A stretch of 64,000 bases of DNA from Nematopogon swammerdamellus (taxonomy: Eukaryota; Arthropoda; Insecta; Lepidoptera; Adelidae), in contig OX336349.1 of the NCBI GenBank assembly GCA_946902875.1, forward strand, positions 10,005,891-10,069,890, read 5' to 3'. A model generated the notes under the pieces. That model saw only the letters and a list, made by a program, of their open reading frames with translations, did not search any database and was not told where the DNA came from. A program made the translations under genes and the position numbers. Below, piece after piece: positions 1-10,800 of the stretch (the stretch's first letter is position 1; each line of letters starts with the position of its first letter).

Positions 1-49
1 TGTTGGTAACAAGGTAAAATATATGATAATGCCGTTTCAAGTTATATAG

Positions 50-193
50 GTATTGCCGCCAGAGCCAATGTACGAGATACGTGGTCGCCTGAGGGAGGAT
101 TTCTACAGAGCTGGCAATACTGCCAGCGATGATGATAAATCACGTTCGAATGTGATGGACAAATATAATATGTTGAGAAGGTTTGGAACATAG
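50..193 (+). CDS. 3'-terminal coding exon of a gene entering from the left
   Basis: Protein not recognised. An AG acceptor ends at 49 and an open frame runs from GTA at 50 to TAG at 191-193, giving 47 residues before the stop. The peptide starts VLPPEPMYEIRGRLREDF, continues with an acidic DDD patch and ends in MLRRFGT. It is charged and unlike the low-complexity ORFs elsewhere in the window. A canonical AATAAA lies 160 nt after the stop. No signal peptide or membrane segment is visible in this part. The gene faces the 12-exon minus-strand gene, so the two converge. Phase 0 at the acceptor is assumed, because the preceding exon is outside the window. Exon length, acceptor, stop and poly(A) signal agree, but the protein family is unknown. 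Confidence 0.7.
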   Translation, partial: VLPPEPMYEIRGRLREDFYRAGNTASDDDKSRSNVMDKYNMLRRFGT

Positions 194-352
194 AACTTTT
201 ATGGAAATTGATTAATTGAAATTGACAATAGGCTTTGGCCTATGGGTTTAGCCTTGGCCTTAGGTTTGCCTAATATATCATGAAACAATCAGGGAGCTGA
301 TTTAAGAAAAAATTTAGAGTCTGATACCGGCATTAATCGTAGGAAGAGCATA

Positions 353-358
353 AATAAA
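353..358 (+). terminator. Poly(A) signal AATAAA
   Basis: A canonical hexamer 160 nt downstream of the stop at 193, within GCATAAATAAAATT. It is the natural 3' end of the gene entering from the left. Confidence 0.55.
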
Positions 359-1013
359 ATTATCTGCCGATAATATCTAACTAAAACAATGGAAATGATA
401 ATTAAATTCAATTAGCAGACTCTTCTACTCTCTATATTTCGACAAAGGGGCTAAACCAAAATTCGCATTATAAAGTTGTATTTGAGTTGAGGACATTACA
501 TAACAGGATCGTCTCGGAATATGCCGCAGCCGTCACGCCGCAAATCCTAAGTGGATTCTTCGTACTTTCTCAACTTGTCTTCTTGTATTTATTTTATCCA
601 AAGCGGAACGAGATGCTTAGAACTTATTTTCAAACTTATGCGGATTTGTAAATTTGACGACATTGATGTAAACATGATTCAATATTACTGAGTAATTATT
701 AAACTTAACACTTCTGAGGTTCTATATACTTTGATATTACCTGTGATATTACTAAGATCAATTGAGGATTTACGTACGAGATCTGTAAAAACGGGTACAT
801 TCGCAAATATAAATATTATTTGTTATTATGACTTTAGCGACTTGTTTGTAATTATGTTGAAATTACACTGGATTGACCGCCTTATCCGTGCGATAATGAA
901 TATCTAAGTATAATCCACGAAGGTTTTTTCGTCTAGAAGATAGAACTTATGCCTCATGTAAATAAACTAATGAAAAGAATTAGCACCAGCAGCATGTGCA
1001 TACTGACAGTAAA
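359..1013. other. AT-rich intergenic stretch
   Basis: No convincing exon, repeat or structural signal was found between the first gene's poly(A) signal and the foldback element. Confidence 0.5.
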
Positions 1014-1371
1014 AAACGGTTTTATTAAAAAACATCAGCTGTACAAAAAACTAGAAAAAAAAACATCAGCTGTACAAAAAACTAGAAAATAATAAGCACA
1101 AAAACCTGGGCCTTCTTAAGATTTTACGTCTGGGTAAGAAATCGTGCAATACTAGCGTGCTGCGTTTCTCATGTCGGATGCCAAAGGGCACTTTGTGACG
1201 CTGCGTCAGCGGAATAAGTAATAAATTGAGACTTTTAACATACTAATATAAAAACGTAGGGCGTTGCGCCCGACGTAAAATCTTAAGAAGGCCCAGGTTT
1301 GTGTACTTATTATTTTCTAGTTTTTTGTACAGCTGATGTTTTTTTTCTAGTTTTTTTTTAATAAAACCGTT
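1014..1371. repeat. Foldback/MITE-like element with ~100-bp inverted arms
   Basis: The left arm (about 1014-1130) and right arm (about 1272-1371) are reverse complements, including the shared block CCTGGGCCTTCTTAAGATTT and outer ends AACGGTTTTATT/AATAAAACCGTT. The left arm holds an extra ~32-bp direct duplication (around 1030-1058 and 1062-1090) containing ACATCAGCTGTACAAAAAAC, which is absent from the right arm. The ~140-bp centre has no ORF. Seen directly: paired arms and duplication. Inferred: a non-autonomous DNA transposon. No clear target-site duplication was found. Confidence 0.7.
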
Positions 1372-1434
1372 TAACTTAAAAAAAATTTACCCATTTTTTT
1401 ATTTACTCGTTTTTAGTTTGATTTTTGGCTCGTA

Positions 1435-1760
1435 TCATTCATTACGCAAACTCCTCATCCCTTCCAACTCTCTCATTGCATCTTTGTTACACGGTTTCTT
1501 ACCTGTCAATTTCTCACAATCAAGCTCCTCAATACATAGCCCTTCTAAAGACTTTACGCGACTCAATGCAACATACGCTTGACCCTCCTCAAATATTCTG
1601 GAGCCCAAATACACGACAGCATGGTCAACAGTACTGCCCTGCATTTTATGGACAGTGGAGGCCCATGACGAAATTATCGGTAACATCCGTCTCTCAGCTG
1701 TTCCGTAATTAAACTTTGCTGGAAACTGTATGGCTTTAGGATAGATAAGGTGTATAACAG
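1435..1760 (-). pseudogene. C-terminal fragment of a PIF1/Helitron-type DNA helicase
   Basis: The minus-strand frame ends with a stop at 1435. It holds the late SF1B helicase motifs: a block around [20 protein letters not shown] (motif V region) and one around [16 protein letters not shown] (motif VI), with an ISSW segment before them. These are typical of PIF1 helicases, both cellular and transposon-encoded. Only the last ~110 residues are present; the Walker A/B motifs and any Rep domain are missing. Upstream on the minus strand the frame runs straight into the 130-bp tandem array, which is in frame for a short distance, so the helicase end and first repeat unit form a chimeric ORF. Most likely a dead Helitron fragment; an ordinary PIF1 pseudogene is the alternative. 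Confidence 0.75.
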
Positions 1761-2080
1761 TTGAAGAGTTCCACTGTCCACCTCCTGACTCCATTATCAG
1801 AGCCTCGTCACCAAGTGTATAGGTAGAAGTATGGGACACTCGTCCAAACAAACCAAATCAGCCCAAACTCGAGGGGGTTACTAGTAATGGTTGAAGAGTT
1901 CCACTGTACACCTCCTGACTCCATCATCAGGCCCTCGTCACCAAGTGTATTGGTAGAAGTATGGGACACTCGTCCAAACCAACCAAATGAGCCCAAACAC
2001 GAGGGAGTTACTAGTAACGGTTGAAGAGTTCCACTGTCCACCTCCTGACTCCATTATCAGACCCTCGTCACCAAGTATAT

Positions 2081-4091
2081 ATAGCAAAATATCTTCTTCA
2101 GAACCTACCTAAGTCCAACACTACTGCGCTTAACATACTCAACAACAACCGATATCCCACACCAAACTCATTACATATACAGCCTACCGATGAAGTAGAA
2201 ATCACAAAAATCATAAAAATGTTGAGTAATAAGCACACACAGGACGCACATGGAATATCTGCGAACCTGTTGAAACTCAGCTTTGAACCAATTATAGGCG
2301 TAATAAGATACCTAATAAACCAGTCCCTTGAAACCGGGATATTTCCAAAAATATTAAAAGTAGCTAAACATATCCCACTCCATAAAAAAGGTCCTAAGAC
2401 GCTTGCCGAGAACTACAGACCTATAGCAATACTGCCTGCATTTTCAAAAATCTTTGAAAAAATCATGCATATACGGATCATGAACTTCTTTAACTTAAAC
2501 CAAAGTTTCACACAATGCCAACATGGCTTTAGACCTGGCAAATCAGTGAGTACAGCAACACACGAACTCACAAATAAAATTCTAACATCGCTAGACAAGC
2601 ACGAGCAGGTTGCCGGCTTATTCTTAGACCTCTCTAAAGCATTTGATGTTGTTGACCACGACATACGATTAGACAAACTAGAGCACTACGGAGTTAGAGG
2701 AGGTGCCCACGACTGGTTTCGAAGATACCTGAATGAGCGTGAATTTTATGTGAATATTTGCCACAATAATCCCCGAAACGGGGTTGTTGAAGAAATACAA
2801 TCCAAAAAATTCCCCGTGAAATACGGTGTACCACAAGGCTCCATTTTGGCCCCAACACTTTTTCTAATATTTATAAATGACCTTCCAAATCACGTCAAAC
2901 TTGCAATCTTAATAGTACTATTAAGCAGACGATGCCAATTTTATAGTCACTGCATCAGACACTTTAACTATGTGGAAATATTTGTTTACGGCTTTACTCA
3001 CGGCCGCGACGTTTCGACTCAAACATTCGAGCCATTATCAAGCGAGCTCCTGTGTCCGGCGGCGGACCTCCGGAACGCAGCTCAAAGCCAACATCTTCAA
3101 ACTACCCACAGCTACAATCTCCGTCAACGGCGGAACATGTCGAACTGACTAGTTCCTCGTTGACCGCCGCCGGACACAGGAGCTCGCTTGATAATGGCTC
3201 GAATGTTTGAGTCGAAACGTCGCGGCAACGCGATACAAAAACCGTGAGTAAAGCCGTAAACAAATATTTCCACTATGAATGTTAACCACGGTAATCTTAA
3301 ATCACACTATAACTATGGTCGCCAGACTCAACAGTATTCTAGAAGAACTTACTATCTGGTTTAACGCGAATGGCCTTCTGATAAACAGTTCTAAGACAAA
3401 ATGCGTAAAATTTTGTATCTTACAAAACCATAACGCCCAGAATCTGTTCCTAGAATATCAAAATGAATTAATAAATTTCGCAACGCAAACCATTTTTTAT
3501 TTAGGATTCACAATAGACCAAAATTTAAGATTTAACATTAACATCGACAATACATGCGAAAAATTATCCAAAGCATGCTATTGTCTCAGAACTCTCTCAA
3601 AATCCTGCAACCTGAACACTCTCACCAACGCTTACTATGGGTACTTCTACTCTATACTTACTTATGGGATAGAATTCTGGGGCACCTCAGGGGAGGTTGT
3701 GAGAGTATTTAGACTACAGAAGAAAGCAATACGAATAATATCAAAAGAATCATGGGATACCCACTGCTCACCACTATTCAAAAAACTAAAAATGCTCACC
3801 ACATACGACCTATACATAAAGAAAGCTGCGTTGCATGTGCGAAAAAACCCATCACATTTTGAGGACAAAAAACATAAATATGACACCAGATATAAAGATA
3901 ACATAGAACAAATTGCACACAACACTACAAAATATCAGAAAAGCCTACAATTTAATAGTGCAAACATTTATAACAAACTAACAAAAAACATCCGTGACGA
4001 AAAAACATACACACAATTTAGCACCCGACTACATAATTGGCTCCTAGATAAAACCTTCTACGACCTAAAATATTTCAACATAGTAGTCTAG
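2081..4091 (+). pseudogene. Reverse transcriptase remnant of the LINE, broken
   Basis: Two frames together cover most of a non-LTR reverse transcriptase. The 5' part (to about 2915) carries the early blocks: a ENYRPIAILPAFSKIFEKIM segment, HGFRPGKS, the catalytic-Asp block around LFLDLSKAFDVVDH, and GVPQGSILAPTLF. The second catalytic block is recognisable at 2925-2933 (Ala-Asp-Asp) but sits out of frame after a small frameshift. The foldback at 2973-3272 follows at once. The 3' part (3279-4091) holds the thumb and C-terminal region with LTYGIEFWG and LQKKAIRII. Frameshifts plus the insertion make it inactive. The clade call comes from overall motif style and could be CR1 rather than jockey. 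Confidence 0.85.
2973..3272. mobile_element. 300-bp foldback inserted in the LINE, with CTATG duplication
   Basis: The arms start TGGAAATATTTGTTTACGGC and end in its complement, continue through GACGTTTCGACTCAAAC, and reach about 95 bp. The right arm has ~16 extra bases (around 3223-3243) missing from the left. CTATG at 2968-2972 is repeated at 3273-3277, and removing element plus one copy rejoins the LINE. The loop encodes, in the frame of the disrupted reverse transcriptase, a short HSYNLRQRR peptide before a stop at 3146. Confidence 0.85.
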
Positions 4092-4707
4092 AGCCATTAT
4101 GTGGTTGGAATGACGACGAGGAACATTATATAGGTAGTTGTAGGCAAAAGCTAAAGTTTGTAAAACTGTATTGCTGTAAGTACATGCCTAATTATGTATC
4201 CAATAAATGATTTGAATTTGAATTTTGAATTTGAATTTGAAAGTGTATTGGTAGAAGTATAGGACACTCGTCCAAACCAACCAAATGAGACCAAACTCGA
4301 GGGGGTTACTAGTAACGGTTGAAGAGTTCCACTATCCACCTCCTGACTCCATCATCAGACCCTCGTCACCAAGTGTATTGGTAGAAGTATGGGACACTCG
4401 TCCAAACCAACCAAATGAGCCCAAACTCGAGGGGGTTACTAGTAACGGTTGAAGAGTTCCACTGTCCACCTCCTGACTCCATCATCAGACCCTCGTTACC
4501 AAGTTGAAATTATCCTAATATTGTATTGTCACGAGAACTCAATGTGTGTGCAAAGTTTCATAAAAATCGGTTCAGTAAAAGTTGTCGCAAGATTTGAAAC
4601 AAACAAAGAAACAAATATACGGAGTCAAACTAAAAAAAACCGTTTAATAATAAAAAAATACCAGATGATGCTATATACAGTGACGATCGAATACTAGTGA
4701 CGAAGGT

Positions 4708-4713
4708 TTTAAT
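4708..4713 (-). terminator. Variant poly(A) signal ATTAAA for the 12-exon gene
   Basis: ATTAAA on the minus strand, 32 nt past the TAA at 4745. No AATAAA is present on this strand between the stop and the tandem array. Confidence 0.45.
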
Positions 4714-4744
4714 AATGTAGTTGTTGGTGAAGATAATGATAATT

Positions 4745-4873
4745 TTAACCTCGCTGTTTTGGAGTTATCTCTCCATACATTCTATGACGCATCCACTCTA
4801 GCAGCTCTGGCACGAGTTGTGCATCCGGTAGACTCGCTAGTACACTGAATCGACGCACCGATTTTAACGTGCA
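4745..4873 (-). CDS. Terminal exon of the 12-exon gene
   Basis: Acceptor TTCTTATTCCAG, then 42 codons in phase 0 ending QRG-TAA. It was found by extending past the preceding exon's donor. The join reads PAEYLK then CTLKSVRRFSVLASLPD without a break in character. It holds residues 499-540. Confidence 0.85.
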   Translation of the reverse strand, partial: CTLKSVRRFSVLASLPDAQLVPELLEWMRHRMYGEITPKQRG

Positions 4874-7800
4874 CTGGAATAAGAATTTTCTTCAGTAATG
4901 CACATAATCTATTTTTTAAGTAGAAAATAATTACTAGTATATGGTTGAGATAGACATAATATTGTACGATGAGAAAACGACTAACAGTACAGTACTATGT
5001 AGATAAATGAATCTAGTGAACGATATATGTAACCTTTAGATATTCCGCTGGAGTGGGATTGTCAGAAAGACACCTGCTTTGACCTTCCTTGAGTTTTGCT
5101 GGTCTTTCTGGTTTTGTGTCTTTCTTTTGATTTGGTTTAGTATTAGGAATTCCAATTACGCTATCCTGATATACGAGTTCATTCATGACCGAATCCACCT
5201 TAAACATACATAAATTAGATGTCCATTGACCTTAAAGTTGTATCTGTATAGAATTAAATTTATATAAATATGAATTAACGCACAAACAATCGTTTCTCAT
5301 CTAAATCGTAGATCTTGGTGTAGTCAAACGCATAAGGATGATGAGTTGTAGGTGGTCTGAAGTAAACTGGATCAGAGGGTTTTACTGGACCCTCATTGTA
5401 AAAGTCATAGAGGTGACCACAACGACATTTAGAATCCTTCACATATTTCATTACTCTGTCATGCCTGCAAGAAGATAATTGATTACGTCATCGTCTTTTT
5501 GAGACGGAAAGAAAAGACACGGCCAATGATGTGGTTGATAGAGATAGAAACCTCGCGAAACAGTTAGGCGCCATACCAGCAATATAGTAGAATTGATTGT
5601 GGTAGTACTGTGTTGGGCCGATACTTAAAAACAATAGCCCCACTGCATTTCTCCCCGTGCATGTCGTAAAAGGCAACTAAGGGTACAAGATGGCGTGCTA
5701 AAGGGCGACAGGTTAGCCACCTCTCATCTTGGCTCGGTCTTTTAACCGAGTCATGTAGCAGGTGGGTCTTCATGCCTTACTTACTGCTTGATAGTTACCT
5801 AACCTAATACTTTGCTAAATGTGGTGGTCGGTGTTGTGCTGTAATTTACCAGAGTACTTATAGCACAACACCGATTACTCGGCTTACTTCGATTGTCGTG
5901 ATACAGCGTGTGGCGTGTATGTATGTAATTGAGCATTAATATAATTCTTACCATATCATACAATCGCAAGGATCCGATTTAGTAGGAGGATCCTTGGCAA
6001 CAAGTCCACCAACTATAGTAACTGGTATTCCGTTCACTATAGCTATACCATTGTTGATCATGTTTGTGTCACCATGATCTATTGTGACTCCGGTTATTAT
6101 GTATACTGACTGTAAGTAGAATGAAACAATTTGGATAAATCATTCAAAAATATCGAAAGTAATTTTTTTACACTATGTCAAATTTATTAAAAACACTATG
6201 TTCTTCTTTATAAAAATAATATTGTTTACAAAAATATGTAAGATCTGGTTTACCTTTCCACTCACAACAGCGACACCTCCAATGACGTAATGTGCATTTG
6301 GATAAGGTATGGGAGTTAGAGTGATGCGTCGCCGTCTTTTTATCCTTTTTTTTCCCGTCGAAGTACCGTAGCTGTAATAGCACAACACATAAATTTAAAC
6401 AAAACGGTACATTTTAAGTATTTATCAGTTTAAAATGTATACAGAACAAATATATTTATAAAATTTAACTTTCCGTCTAAATCATTTATTTCATGTATAT
6501 TATTTTTATTCAACTCCAGCACTCTAGCACAGTTTTAAAAGATATACCCCTATTTCGATAAAATTTTGATAATACTCGTATTACTGAATACATATAGATA
6601 TATAACAATACCTTTGTTTACTTTCTTTATGACGAGATGCTTTTTGTTTGACCACTTTGGTTTCGCTCGCTTTCTTTAGTCCTTTCTGTAAAATCAGTAA
6701 ACATGTTTGATGGAATTTATTTTTACAAATTATATCTAATATTCTTTTAAAAATTGAAAATCTGAAATTTCTATTATTATTTCACTAATGTATTATTTTA
6801 TTGAATTAATAATTGAATTGTATACTTCTTGTGCAGCGCTTTCAATTGGATTCCAACCGATTCCAGCAATTTGGTCGCACACTTTTAAGGGAACTTTGAC
6901 CTTCGGTGGCGGCGGCGGTAACGGAGGAGGTGGCGGCTTAGACAAAGTCATCTAGAGGAAATAATGGAACATTATAAGTACTTCAATATTAAAAAATGCA
7001 TGACAATTCCAGCCTTGCAAAAGAACAACAAAAAATATTCACCTCAAAAGATTGTGAAAGAATTGGAAACTTTCGTTCAAATTGTTACGACTACAAACAA
7101 TTTGAACGAAAATATTATAATTAGACACGTATAATTTTTTTTACATTTTTCACGCTTCCTATTTCATGCGATTTCGTTTTGTGATCGATTGATTTTTGTG
7201 TTTTAGGCACTAATAAAATAGTGATAATATATTATGATAATTCCTAATTTGATATAGAGTAGAGTGGAATATATTACTTCTTCTTCGTATGGTACGTTCA
7301 TAAGATCAGTAACGGGTGGTAGAGGTGGCATCGCTTTCCTTCCTCTAGGTATGTACTTGTCTGGACCTTTCGCTATCAGCCTCCTAAGATACGGGGACCG
7401 TGGCATAATGGTCTTCTTTTTCTTTGCTACAATCAAATGTTGAGAAATATTAATTATTTTGATTCGATAAGGATCTGGATGTACAAGTACATACAGGTTA
7501 TTCTAATATATTATTGGCAACTGAGCAAGTTAGTCCATTTGTTATGGCTAATTTAGCCATAGTAGTTGCATATCAGCTCACCGGCTATGAAATAATATAT
7601 CAGATAATTACTGGAGTGCCATTGTTCTTGTAAATAACCAAATTGGTCTAATTCTTTGAAATTAATTGAAAAAGTGTTTTCACAAATCACTTTACAAAAT
7701 ATACTTTCATAGAATATAGTTTAGTAAAAATATTTTATTTCTTACGTGTTTTAGGAGGTTTTGGACTTTCCGGCTGGGTATGGAATATGCCTGTAAGAAG

Positions 7801-10800
7801 TTCTATAACTTCTTCCATCCCAAGATAACACACCGCACTCAACAAAAACCTAGCATTTATTGGATAAGCTAGAAGCACACAATAATAAAGCCATTTTATA
7901 ATTCTTTTAAATTACAATTTCTTTTAAAGCAACAGAATATTTTTCTCAAACATCTAGAGAAATAGTATGATTTCGTGAAAGAAAACACATACAATATGAG
8001 TGTAGCCGCTGGTATAAATTTAGTCTCTATATAAACATGTATAAATCTTCTACAGGTTAACAAAAACATGATTGTTAACAGTGAGGCTTGTACAAATTCT
8101 ACTTATGATTGTTTTAGTGCTGGTAATCAAAATAATATAAATATGTATTCTTACATTCACGTTTGACATGCACCGGATGGTCGTAAAGTAACTTGAACAC
8201 CTCCGTAAGAAACTCTATAGGTTTCTTTCTGGCGAACATAATGCACATCATGATATCCGGCATGGTCGGCACGGGATAGACTCCGAGCTCAGTGATCACA
8301 GTTTGAGTTCTTATAGCTCTATCTTCTAACACATCTTGCTTTATTGCTCCTGGTAGACTGATGTGCAAGAAATTGTAATTAAAGAAACTGAATTTTAATC
8401 ATTTTAGCCCTTTTTGAGAAAACCCGTAACAGACGTGCAGACATATAGAAAGAAAATTTTGCAATTGCATCGAAATCGGTTAAGCTGTTTTTCGAAAAAC
8501 AGTAATAGACATACATACATACACACACACATACACTCAAAACTTAAACAATTGTAATTCTAATAGATTTTAAGGATACAATTATAATATATGATTAAAG
8601 TAAGTTTCACGAATAAGGTTTTTTTTAATTTATTATTTGTTTATAATTTAGCATCACATTCAAAACAATGTTCACACCCAATATTGGGATAAAATCGTGT
8701 CGCAAAAATGGTCAAAAATAGCATTGGTATTTTATTTTATTTTAGTCCACTTAATTTCTTGGGTACTAATGTATACTTGAATTCGTCATACGTAATAGTT
8801 CGGATTTACAAAATAAAAATACATACATACATACATATCACACACGCTGAATTCCGACAATCGGGGTAAGCAGAGTAATCGGTTTTGTGCTGCAAGAACT
8901 CTGATAAATTACAGCATAACACCGACCACCACGTTTCGCAAAGTATTCGGACAAGATTCGATCGAATAAATAAAGATAAAAATTGTAAACCAGCATTCAA
9001 AGAATTGTGAAACGCTAAAAATGAAATATACGACTTATTTCTCCTTACCTATAATAAAATCCAACGTCTGCTTTCTGTCTGAGTGTCTGTCTGTCCGCTT
9101 ATAACTCGAGAACCACTGAACCGATTTTAATAAAACAAAATTCTACGGATAGCTTGATTCTTCCCATCAACTATAGGCTACTTACTATCACGCTAAATAG
9201 CTTATGAGGTTAGCAGAGAAGTCAAATAAGAGAGCGGCCGGAGCCGCGAGCACAGCTTGTCAATTATAATACAAAAAAAATCCTAGCTTCAATAGATTGT
9301 CAATATTATGTCAGTCAGACGATAAAAAATAATGCATCTTAATAAGTTAACGATTAAAAGTGGGTTATGTTTTAATTTAAAACATAACCTAAGGGAAACA
9401 TAAGGAAAGCACTGACGTGGCACCAAGTTCACCCGGTGTTATGGGCTGACATCACGGATGTTGCAGGTGATGTAGCCAACGGTGTCAGTTTCCATAAAAC
9501 AAAAACAAAAAATAATAACCCCATGGCCGGAACGTTTAAAATACCACTTCAATAGTATAAACCTACTAACGTATTTAAAGTTGCCCTTTGTGCTGGACTC
9601 AGCTCTTGATACCAGGTTGGACCAACCATTTCTCTGGTCTTAGCCATTAAGTACAAATCTGTAATACGATAGGAAAAGTATTATTAAAAGCTATATATGC
9701 TCGCTATTAGGAACTACGCAAAAGTGTGGAATATGCCTAAATTGTGTTGTGGCAGGTACTACTGGGCAACATTTAAACTAAAGAGATAATAAATAGTTCT
9801 TCTATTTTTGTTGACCCCGACACGGTTGGCTACATAAACTGGTACACCCGTGATGCCAGACCTTACACCTTGCTTCTGTCAAAACTAGGTGCCGCGCGAG
9901 TGCTTTCCTTTGGTAGTGACGGCTACATTGAACTGGTCGGAAAAGATGTACTATTTATAGTCGTTTCGACCAACCTTCATTCAGAGCGATGGTACCAAAC
10001 GGGCCTACCTAACATTCAGCCCTACCACCCAGTGAGGCAAGGGAACGGGTCTAGTAGACAGTCTCGTGTCAGTCACTTTGGAACACGGTCAGTCAGTCAG
10101 TCAGTCAGCGTGTAAGCGTCCACTGCTGGACATACGCCTCTCCAATTTTCCTCCAGTCCTCCCGGCCTTCAGCGGTACGGAACCACTGCTTTCCGCTGAC
10201 GTACTTGATGTCGTCGTCCCTCCTGGCGGGTGGTCTTCCCACACTCCGTTTTCCTGTCCACGGCCGCCAGTGTAGGACACGGTTACTCCAACGGTCGTCG
10301 TCTCTTCGGCTGACGTGCCCAGTCCACTGCCACTTGCCACTTAGCCACCCGGTATCCAATATCGACTACTTTGTTGCGTCGGCGGATTGCCTCGTTACGA
10401 ACCATATAACGTAGCGTATTCCCAGAATGGCTCGCTCCATTGCTTGCTGGGCAACTTTCAACCTTTGGACAACACCGACCGTTAGCGCGTCCACGTTTCA
10501 CACCCGTACATCATAACCGGGAGAACACACTAGTCATATATACGGGTTTTTAAATTTTGTGGTAGGTTAGACTTCAGGGCGAATTTTCACTTTCCGAAGG
10601 CAGCCCAACCCAATTGAATTCGTCTCTCGACCTCCTTTGGCAGACCTTGTCTACCAAGCCGCAGAATTTGACCGAGATATACGTACTCTTCAACCTGTTC
10701 GATCACTTCTGTTCGAATACGGCTATATCGCCTTTCCGTAAGAATAAATAAAGAAAAACAAATATGTCTAAAAATGCCTCTTGCCATTTTAAGCGAAGAA

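Larger units (their letters stand above)
2077..4240 (+). mobile_element. 5'-truncated jockey/CR1-like non-LTR retrotransposon
   Basis: The element begins inside the reverse transcriptase ORF and ends with AATAAA (4202-4207) and an irregular (TTTGAA)n tail, the usual 3' end of a LINE. Its flanks are repeat-unit sequence, with AAGT at 2073-2076 and again at 4241-4244 as a possible 4-bp target duplication (ambiguous by one or two bases because of the tail). No endonuclease domain is present, so the copy is 5'-truncated. It was itself later hit by a 300-bp foldback. Confidence 0.88.
1761..4505. repeat. 130-bp tandem array, interrupted by a LINE
   Basis: The motif TTGAAGAGTTCCACTGT recurs at 1761, 1891 and 2021, then, with the middle of the motif slightly changed in one copy, at 4319 and 4449: exactly 130 nt apart within each block. 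Each unit also contains GGGACACTCGTCCAAAC and CTCGAGGGGGTTACTAGTAA. The block at 2077-4240 is an inserted LINE, and the unit sequence resumes at 4241 where it stopped at 2076. About five units are therefore present. The array abuts the helicase fragment and reads in frame with it for part of a unit on the minus strand. Confidence 0.88.

Noticed and set aside
1425..1712. Plus-strand 95-codon ORF
   Set aside because: Antisense shadow of the helicase fragment.
6168..6388. Two overlapping minus-strand ORFs of 71 codons
   Set aside because: Both cross exon 8 (6254-6371) of the 12-exon gene; only the spliced frame is kept.
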